DNA of 30,292 nucleotides from the IMG/VR virus record IMGVR_UViG_3300025168_000416, positions 1-30,292 of that record. The stretch is one strand, 5' to 3'. This document shows positions 24,153 to 30,292 of the stretch, one piece after another (position 1 is the stretch's first letter; each line of letters opens with the position of its first letter). The notes beneath the pieces are model-generated. The model searched no databases. It worked only from the letters and a program-made list of their open reading frames with translations, and was not told where the DNA came from. This DNA is from a virus. A program made the translations under genes and the position numbers.

Positions 24153-27100
24153 ATGCCAAATAGATACGAACTTCCCAACGGTAAAATAGTAGATGTAGAA
24201 GCTAAGTACTTAAACGACTTTACTAGAAGAAATCCTTACGCAAAGATTTTAGTACAGGGTATTAGTACGTGGAGAGATGTTGACGGCAACTTAATAAATG
24301 TTGAAGGTCAATATTTAGAAAGCTTTGTACAATCAAATCAAGGCGCCACGCTTTACCGTGGTAACAAAGAGTTAAAGGAGTGGTACAAAAAATCTGCTAC
24401 TCCTTATGCTGGCGATGAATTTACCATGAGTAGTTGGGATGGTTTTATGGATTGGTTTAACATTGATGAAGACGAAACTCAAGAAGAGAACAGTTGGTCA
24501 GAAACACTTTTAGGTAAAAATCAAGTTACAGATTTTTTTGCTGACATGACAAGAGGAATAGAATTAGGTGCTGATCAAGCCGCTGACGTTGATGATTTAG
24601 CTTTAATGTTTAATGTAAAAAAAGGTGAAAAGCTTACAGAAGAACAAGAAAAAAAATTATTTGAAGCCATAGAAAGACAGTCTAAGCTTCCTGTTAGCGA
24701 TGAGATGTTGACGTATATGAACACTCTTCAAATGAGTGAAAACGGTACTTTCAACATGATGAATGCTGTATCTGGATTTTCTACTAGTTTAATGTTTGAA
24801 ACCTTTGCTAGTTCAATGAGTGGTATGATTAGAGCCATAGGAACAAAAGAGGGGTTTGCGTGGGGATCTGCTGGCTCTGGTTTAGGAGCTGTTGGAGGTG
24901 CGGCAACAGGCGCTGCACTTAGTCCTTATATTGCTGGAGCTGGAGCTATACCAGGCGCTGTCATTGGTGCAACTTCTGGTTTTGCTGGTGGGTTAGGTGG
25001 TGTTTTAGAAGCTACTGGAAAAGTTGGGGAGTTGGTACGTGAAGAAATGGATGCGTTAGGTTTAGAGTTTAACTACGAAAACTTCCAAAAATTTGCTGAA
25101 GAAAATCCAGAGATAATGTTAGATATTAAATCAAAAGCAGTAACTAAAGGTGTTACGGTTGGCGCTATTGAAGGTTTGTTTGGCGCTATAGTGCCTGTGA
25201 AAGGATTAGGTAAAATTGGATCTAAGTTTGGTAAAGTATTCTCTAAACCTTTAGTTAGAACTGGAACAAGTTTTGTAGTGGAAGGTATTGGTGGTGCTCT
25301 TGGTGAAGGGGTTAGTCAATTAGCTATTGGTCAAGATGTTGATGTGAAAGAGCTTGTGCTAGAAGCTACAGGTGGAGGACCTATTAGTGCAGTTTCGGGT
25401 ATAAACCAGATAATTAACCCTGGAAAATACACGTTAAATGGTAAGCCTACTAATAGAAGTGAAGTTTGGAATGTTTTGTCAAATAAAAAGCTTACTGATA
25501 AGGAAATAGTAGAAATGGATCTTAGTGTAGAGAATGATCCAGTTTTAAAAGCAGAAATAAAAGCTAGAACAAAAGCGTATGAAAAGTTAGCTGCCTTACC
25601 AAAAGATAAAGACGGTAATGATATAATATCTTTTGAAGATAGAGAGAATATACTTAAATTAGAAAACGCGTTAGAAGATGGTAGAGGTAAAAACGCTACG
25701 TTAGTTGAGATCGATGGGATGTTGATTAACATAACGGATGTAAAACAACAAATAAAGGACATATACGGTAAATACGAAGGGAAAACAAAAGAAGAACTTA
25801 AAGTTGGAGACGTTAAAACAGCAAAAGATGTACAAGACGTTTTAACAAAAACACAAGTAGACTTTGCTGCTGGTAAACAAAAAGGTAAGGGATTAAATTT
25901 CGCATCTTTTGATTTTAGTAATCAGTTTGCGGACGCTATATCTGCAAAGGCAAAAGAACTTGGTGTTACAATTGACATGACTAATCTTGGTGAAGCTATT
26001 AAGTTTCAAGACGGTACTATATTTATAGACAAACAAAAAGCTGTGGAAACAAAAACGTACAACTCAGTAGGTTCTCATGAGGTGCTACATAATATTGTGG
26101 ATAACAAGTTTGACGCTCTTACAGATGACAAGAAGAAGACTTTAATAAAAGACTTTAAAGGAATATTAAAATCTAAATTAGACAGACAGACTTATAATAA
26201 AATAGTAAAACGTTTAAAAGCTAATTACGATAACTTAGACACCAACGTAGAGTGGTTTAACGTTTTTTCAGACGCTGTATCTAACGACAAAACATTTAGT
26301 GAGAAAAAAGGTTTGTTTAATTCTTTGCTTAAGTTTTTTAACAAAAATGTAAACGAACATACTGACTATAAAAACTTAGACTTTGGTAATGTAGATAACA
26401 TGTATGAGTGGCTTAAAACCTATTCTAAAGATGTTAAAGCGGGGAAAGATGTAGACGTTCAATTAGACGTTGGGGGAGCAACACAAGCTTCAAGATCAAA
26501 AGCTGTTGACGCTGTTAACGAGATGGAACAAGGTGCTACAACGCAAGAGGAGTTTTTAGCTAAAGAAAAAGTAGAAGGTGCTGATGGAAAAACTAAAGTT
26601 TTAAATTCACCATTTGAAAACGTGTATGACTCTATTGTTAAGAAAAATGGAGCTATCAATAACTATGTTAAGAGTTTAGGATTAAGTAAAGAAAAGTTCC
26701 AAGAAACTATTGATGCTGTTTCTGATAGATTAATAAATTACAATCCAGCTGCTAAAAGAAAAGTTAAAGATAAGAAAACTGGTAAAATAAGTGAAGAACC
26801 AATAACAATCGGTGAATTTTTAATGTCTAACGTTGGATTTGCGAAACTAGACGCTGCTAAAAAACTAGCTATAGAAGGTAAAAGAAAATCACAAGAACAA
26901 AGTACAGATATTGGAGCTACAACTAAAGAAGGTGATGTTAAGATGCAAGTCGAAGACACTGACACATCGGCACAAGAAGCTTTAGACGAGCAAGACATGT
27001 CTGTAGAGGGAATAGCTAAAACAAAACAAGACAAAGCTAAAGCAAAAGAAAAACAATACTCTAAGTTTAGAAAACAGCTAGGTATAGAAACAGGTAGTGA

Positions 27101-30100
27101 TTTATATAACAAAGTAATAGAAACAGCTAAGAAGGCTTTATTAAGAGCTTACGAGGTAGGTACGTCAGTAAGAAACATACAAAGAAAACTAAGAGACGAG
27201 GCTTCTGTTTATTTGTTTAAAGATATTAAAAACTTTTTAGGCACTAAAGATTATATTAAAAATATAACAGAGTATAGAGAGTTTATAGTAAACGCTATAT
27301 TCACTGCTGATTTAGTTCAGTTAGAGAAAATGGTTCCAGATGGTGAAAGAATATTTACTGTTTTTGATAGAGAGTTAACTTCAAAAGCTGATGTAGAAGC
27401 CGCTGTTGAACAAAACTTATTACCAAAAGAAGCTTTAAAAGTTATAGACAAAGGAAACTCTGTAAGACTTTACAGAAAAACAATGCCTACTAGTGCTCGG
27501 TTTATTAAGTTTTTTGATCAACCCGCTATCAACCCTGATACAGGTCAAAGATCTGGATTAAAAGGTACTAGAAAAGACGCTCTAGCTAAAGCTATGGCTG
27601 GATCTTTATCTTTTGACGCTATAATGGAAGTTGCTCAAGATCCTGAAGTAGCTCAGTTAAGACAAGATATTGCGGAGATTAAAGGAGAATCTTTAGCGCA
27701 AGATGATATACAGCAATTAGCTTCAGCTATAGGTAGAAATCCAAATGTTAAGTTTTCAATGAGTAATGTTGAAAAGAATATACTAGACCATATCTATGAG
27801 TTAGTACAAGACATAGGTAATGGAAAACGAGAACTTTTAAGTGTTGTTGGTAGCAAAGATGGTAAAGACTTTTTAAAGATAGATATAAAAAGAAAAAAAG
27901 CTTACAAAGCGCAAAACAGAAAAATAGCTATTGAAGACAAGAACTTTATAGCTAAAACTGTTAAAGATATAATAATCTCTAATCAGTACGGTAAGTTAAA
28001 AGATCAAAAACTTGAGAAGCAATACATTGAAGATATAATTACCGCAAGAAAAAAAGGTAAGTCACCAAAAATGGGTGATATCCATGAAAATACTTTTAGG
28101 GATCGATTCGTTGGATTGTTAAAAAAAATAAACACTAAAATACAGTCAGTTAAAGCTAAAGGTGATATTTATTTTAGTAACGGAATAACTATACTTGGAA
28201 TAGAAATAAAGCTAAATTTAGCCAGAGGGATATCTCAAACAATTAACTTTGTAAAAGGAAAAGCTGTTTTTTCAAATAAAAACGAAACCGTAAGCCATAG
28301 AGACAAAAGCATAACTTACGATGATGAGATAGGTGCTTTAACAGAAGAGCAGTATGGACTTGTGGAAAGCTTGTTTGTTTCTAATGGGCTTGGTAAAATA
28401 GCAGATAGTCAAATACTAACACCTAGACAAGCTGAGATTTTAAAAGGTGTTAAATCATTGTTTACATCAAGAATAACAATGAACAATGCTGATTATATTA
28501 GTTGGGGTTACGCTAATGGTAAGTATGCTTCAGCGGTACAGGGAATGATTGAAATAGGTCAATCAATGTTTAACCTAAATAACAGTGAAATAAGCAATAA
28601 CGTAGTTAATGATTACAACGCTAAAAATCCTAATGATCAAATAAAAGGTTTAAAACTAAAAGATGGTAAGGAAATAACTATGATTTCTTACGTTCAGATT
28701 GGTAAAAACAATAAGCTAACTTTTAGAATGGCACCTTTGTTGAATGATACTGATTTTGTATCTTCGTCAAACGTAAGAACTAAAGATAATAGTAAAATAC
28801 TAGCAAACTCTATTAACAACTCTTTAACGAAGGCTAGCAAGTCTCAAGCGATGAGTAGTATAGACAACGTTAATAGATTCTCTAGATCTACTAAAAACCC
28901 TACAAAAGGTATTACTATATTAGATTTTGATGACACACTTGCTACAAGTAGTTCTTTAATTAAGTTTACTAGACCAGATGATACAAAAGGTACGTTAACT
29001 CCAGAGCAATATGCTAGTACGTACGAAGATCTATTAGGATTAGATTATAAGTTTGACTTTTCTGAATTTAACAAAGTTGTAGATGGTAAACCAGCACCGT
29101 TACTAAACAAAGCTAAAAAGCTTGCGGGTAAGTTTGGTACTAATAACATGTTTATCTTAACAGCTAGACCAGCTGAATCTGCAGTTGCAATACAAAAGTT
29201 TTTAAAAGAAAATGGTTTAAATATACCATTGAAGAATATTACTGGATTAGGTAACTCTACAGCAGACGCTAAAGCATTGTGGGTATTAAATAAAGCAGCA
29301 GAAGGTTATAATGACTTTTACTTTGCAGATGACGCGATACAAAATGTAGAAGCCGTACAAAACATGTTAGATCAAATAGATGTTAAATCTAAGGTGCAAC
29401 AAGCTAGAGTTAAGTTTAGTAAGTCTGACATTAAAACACTAAAAGAATCAAAGGTTTATAAAAAGTTCTCAAACGGATTAAAAGGTAAAAAACTATATCA
29501 CGGAGGTAACAAGATTGTTGATAAAATACCTGGCGTAAAGAACGAAGAGTACTTAACTTGGTTTTGGAATAACGATCAACAAGGAGCAGAAATGCATATT
29601 GACGCTATGAGTGAAAGTGAAAATCCTATATATGCAAACCTACCTATATACGAAGTAGATTTTAACAGTATTAACGAAAGTCACGTAATATTTCCAGATT
29701 TTGAATACATACCTTATATGGTTATCAAAGAAGCTGTTGATAAGGTATATCCAGAGGGAAGAGCAGCAACAAAAACAAAGAAAAAGTACGCGGATAAAAG
29801 AGAACAAAAACTAAGAGACAAGCGACTTGAAGAGTCAAAGACTTGGAAAGGCAGTGACTACGGTGCCGCTGAAATTATGAGCGATCCTAAAGCAATGGAA
29901 ATACTAGAATATTTTTTAGAATGGTCGTTTAAAAACCCTGAGTTATATGAAGATTACACTGGATTACCTTTTTATGAAAATGGTGAAATTTCAAGAGGTT
30001 TACCTATGATAGTGTTAGGAGCAATACCAAGTAATAAACGTAGTCTAGTTGACCCTAAAGACTACAAGATGACTCCAAAGGTTTATACAGTAAGTTTTTC

Positions 30101-30292
30101 TAAAAGCTCTTTACGTGGTAATAAAGCTGTTAACAATCTACTTAGCCAAATAGACGTTAAGTCTAAGGTACAACAAGCTAGAGTTAAGTTTAGCAAGTCT
30201 ATGAACGAAGACTTTAATAATATACTAGAAGATGTGTCTGGTATTGATTCTATCAAAAGATTTTCTGAAGCTAAAGGTAAAAGACGTGGTAA
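24153..30292 (+). CDS. Giant modular 'polyvalent' ejection protein, incomplete at the window end
   Basis: The frame is open from ATG 24153 for 2046 codons and runs off the end; I read it through without a stop. In order: a 35-residue-spaced repeat at residues 9-23 and 44-58; Gly/Ala-rich hydrophobic segments at about 236-295 and 331-396, fitting membrane insertion; a zincin-like motif HEVLH at 642-646 with a possible third ligand E700 (VEWFNVFSDA); a PD-(D/E)xK-like set D1338, E1351, K1353; a HAD phosphatase module at about 1586-1735 with all four motifs (D1591/D1593, T1670, K1707, D1726/D1727); and an ADP-ribosyltransferase-like start LYHGG at 1781-1785. F-S-x-S linkers separate the later modules. 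It is the third of three ejection-type genes, the position of T7 gp16. I infer a virion protein that enters the host and carries several enzymes. Each catalytic activity is unproven. Confidence 0.75.
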   Translation, partial: MPNRYELPNGKIVDVEAKYLNDFTRRNPYAKILVQGISTWRDVDGNLINVEGQYLESFVQSNQGATLYRGNKELKEWYKKSATPYAGDEFTMSSWDGFMDWFNIDEDETQEENSWSETLLGKNQVTDFFADMTRGIELGADQAADVDDLALMFNVKKGEKLTEEQEKKLFEAIERQSKLPVSDEMLTYMNTLQMSENGTFNMMNAVSGFSTSLMFETFASSMSGMIRAIGTKEGFAWGSAGSGLGAVGGAATGAALSPYIAGAGAIPGAVIGATSGFAGGLGGVLEATGKVGELVREEMDALGLEFNYENFQKFAEENPEIMLDIKSKAVTKGVTVGAIEGLFGAIVPVKGLGKIGSKFGKVFSKPLVRTGTSFVVEGIGGALGEGVSQLAIGQDVDVKELVLEATGGGPISAVSGINQIINPGKYTLNGKPTNRSEVWNVLSNKKLTDKEIVEMDLSVENDPVLKAEIKARTKAYEKLAALPKDKDGNDIISFEDRENILKLENALEDGRGKNATLVEIDGMLINITDVKQQIKDIYGKYEGKTKEELKVGDVKTAKDVQDVLTKTQVDFAAGKQKGKGLNFASFDFSNQFADAISAKAKELGVTIDMTNLGEAIKFQDGTIFIDKQKAVETKTYNSVGSHEVLHNIVDNKFDALTDDKKKTLIKDFKGILKSKLDRQTYNKIVKRLKANYDNLDTNVEWFNVFSDAVSNDKTFSEKKGLFNSLLKFFNKNVNEHTDYKNLDFGNVDNMYEWLKTYSKDVKAGKDVDVQLDVGGATQASRSKAVDAVNEMEQGATTQEEFLAKEKVEGADGKTKVLNSPFENVYDSIVKKNGAINNYVKSLGLSKEKFQETIDAVSDRLINYNPAAKRKVKDKKTGKISEEPITIGEFLMSNVGFAKLDAAKKLAIEGKRKSQEQSTDIGATTKEGDVKMQVEDTDTSAQEALDEQDMSVEGIAKTKQDKAKAKEKQYSKFRKQLGIETGSDLYNKVIETAKKALLRAYEVGTSVRNIQRKLRDEASVYLFKDIKNFLGTKDYIKNITEYREFIVNAIFTADLVQLEKMVPDGERIFTVFDRELTSKADVEAAVEQNLLPKEALKVIDKGNSVRLYRKTMPTSARFIKFFDQPAINPDTGQRSGLKGTRKDALAKAMAGSLSFDAIMEVAQDPEVAQLRQDIAEIKGESLAQDDIQQLASAIGRNPNVKFSMSNVEKNILDHIYELVQDIGNGKRELLSVVGSKDGKDFLKIDIKRKKAYKAQNRKIAIEDKNFIAKTVKDIIISNQYGKLKDQKLEKQYIEDIITARKKGKSPKMGDIHENTFRDRFVGLLKKINTKIQSVKAKGDIYFSNGITILGIEIKLNLARGISQTINFVKGKAVFSNKNETVSHRDKSITYDDEIGALTEEQYGLVESLFVSNGLGKIADSQILTPRQAEILKGVKSLFTSRITMNNADYISWGYANGKYASAVQGMIEIGQSMFNLNNSEISNNVVNDYNAKNPNDQIKGLKLKDGKEITMISYVQIGKNNKLTFRMAPLLNDTDFVSSSNVRTKDNSKILANSINNSLTKASKSQAMSSIDNVNRFSRSTKNPTKGITILDFDDTLATSSSLIKFTRPDDTKGTLTPEQYASTYEDLLGLDYKFDFSEFNKVVDGKPAPLLNKAKKLAGKFGTNNMFILTARPAESAVAIQKFLKENGLNIPLKNITGLGNSTADAKALWVLNKAAEGYNDFYFADDAIQNVEAVQNMLDQIDVKSKVQQARVKFSKSDIKTLKESKVYKKFSNGLKGKKLYHGGNKIVDKIPGVKNEEYLTWFWNNDQQGAEMHIDAMSESENPIYANLPIYEVDFNSINESHVIFPDFEYIPYMVIKEAVDKVYPEGRAATKTKKKYADKREQKLRDKRLEESKTWKGSDYGAAEIMSDPKAMEILEYFLEWSFKNPELYEDYTGLPFYENGEISRGLPMIVLGAIPSNKRSLVDPKDYKMTPKVYTVSFSKSSLRGNKAVNNLLSQIDVKSKVQQARVKFSKSMNEDFNNILEDVSGIDSIKRFSEAKGKRRG
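29373..29426 (+). repeat. Linker repeat copy 1 in the giant protein
   Basis: These 54 bases encode residues 1741-1758, QIDVKSKVQQARVKFSKS, between the HAD module and the ADP-ribosyltransferase-like segment. They are identical in protein sequence to copy 2 at 30147-30200, with four base differences, all synonymous third-position transitions. Confidence 0.95.
30147..30200 (+). repeat. Linker repeat copy 2 in the giant protein
   Basis: These 54 bases encode residues 1999-2016, the same 18 residues as copy 1 at 29373-29426. The repeat follows the ADP-ribosyltransferase-like segment and is followed by a short Asp/Glu-rich stretch and another linker-like KRFSEAKGK at residues 2035-2043. Confidence 0.95.

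Noticed and set aside
25331-25762. 143-codon minus-strand open frame opposite the giant modular gene
   Set aside because: Ser/Phe/Leu-rich antisense shadow; the + strand frame is continuous and carries motifs on both sides.
26738-27112. 124-codon minus-strand open frame
   Set aside because: Antisense shadow of a Lys-rich helical region of the giant protein.
30093-30107. Additional FSKS at residues 1982-1985 as another linker
   Set aside because: It occurs in a beta-strand-like context (VYTVSFSKSSL) only about 30 residues before the true repeat and lacks the basic residue before F, so it may be chance or part of the ART-like fold.
1-30292. Lysogeny genes, integrase, attachment sites or insertion sequences
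   Set aside because: No such gene or paired terminal repeat is visible; the window is a uniform structural operon.

Overview
This window is a continuous stretch of the structural (late) module of a tailed double-stranded DNA phage with a podovirus-type short-tail plan. Every gene I can support lies on the + strand, and genes are packed with gaps of at most 78 bases. There are no tRNAs, integrase, insertion sequences or CRISPR arrays. The order is the end of an unknown gene, large terminase, portal, probable scaffold, major capsid protein, an unknown head-region protein, two probable adaptor/ring proteins, a 2766-residue tail nozzle-like protein, two unknown beta-rich proteins, and three successive proteins that look like internal/ejection proteins. 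The last is a giant modular frame that runs off the end of the window.

The DNA is AT-rich, and none of the 13 start codons has a Shine-Dalgarno sequence. The starts follow A/T-only or nearly A/T-only leaders, often ending in ATT or AAC. This translation signature is typical of Bacteroidota, so I infer a phage of a Bacteroidota host, probably a marine flavobacterium. Several proteins resemble, from memory, families common in uncultured marine phages, and the plan is reminiscent of crAss-like and T7/P22-like podoviruses. I could not run a search to place it.

Positions 1-9152 hold packaging and head assembly. Terminase (155-2368) and portal (2372-4798) are tightly coupled. An acidic, low-complexity scaffold candidate (4826-5962) precedes the major capsid protein (5983-7449). 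A clear intrinsic terminator with a TTCG loop (7464-7500) follows the capsid gene, so capsid transcripts probably end there in part. A second strong hairpin without a T-run (8384-8422) lies before the adaptor gene. Positions 8436-19046 hold the neck and tail: two adaptor/ring candidates, the second carrying a large inserted domain, and the huge nozzle-like protein with several tandem beta-sandwich-like segments and a 47-residue Gly/Ser tail.

Positions 20659-30292 parallel the T7 gp14-gp15-gp16 and P22 gp7-gp20-gp16 ejection gene order. They hold a small membrane-segment protein, an 878-residue protein with a peptidoglycan-binding-like segment and a C-terminal SPOR-like domain, and a protein of more than 2046 residues. 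The last carries glycine-zipper-like hydrophobic segments, an HEVLH zincin-like motif, a possible PD-(D/E)xK-like motif, a complete set of HAD phosphatase motifs and a possible ADP-ribosyltransferase-like segment. These modules are separated by recurring F-S-x-S linkers, one of which is duplicated exactly at protein level over 18 residues. My leading hypothesis is a virion-carried multi-enzyme ('polyvalent') protein delivered into the host with the DNA; this is inference and is the most interesting part of the window.
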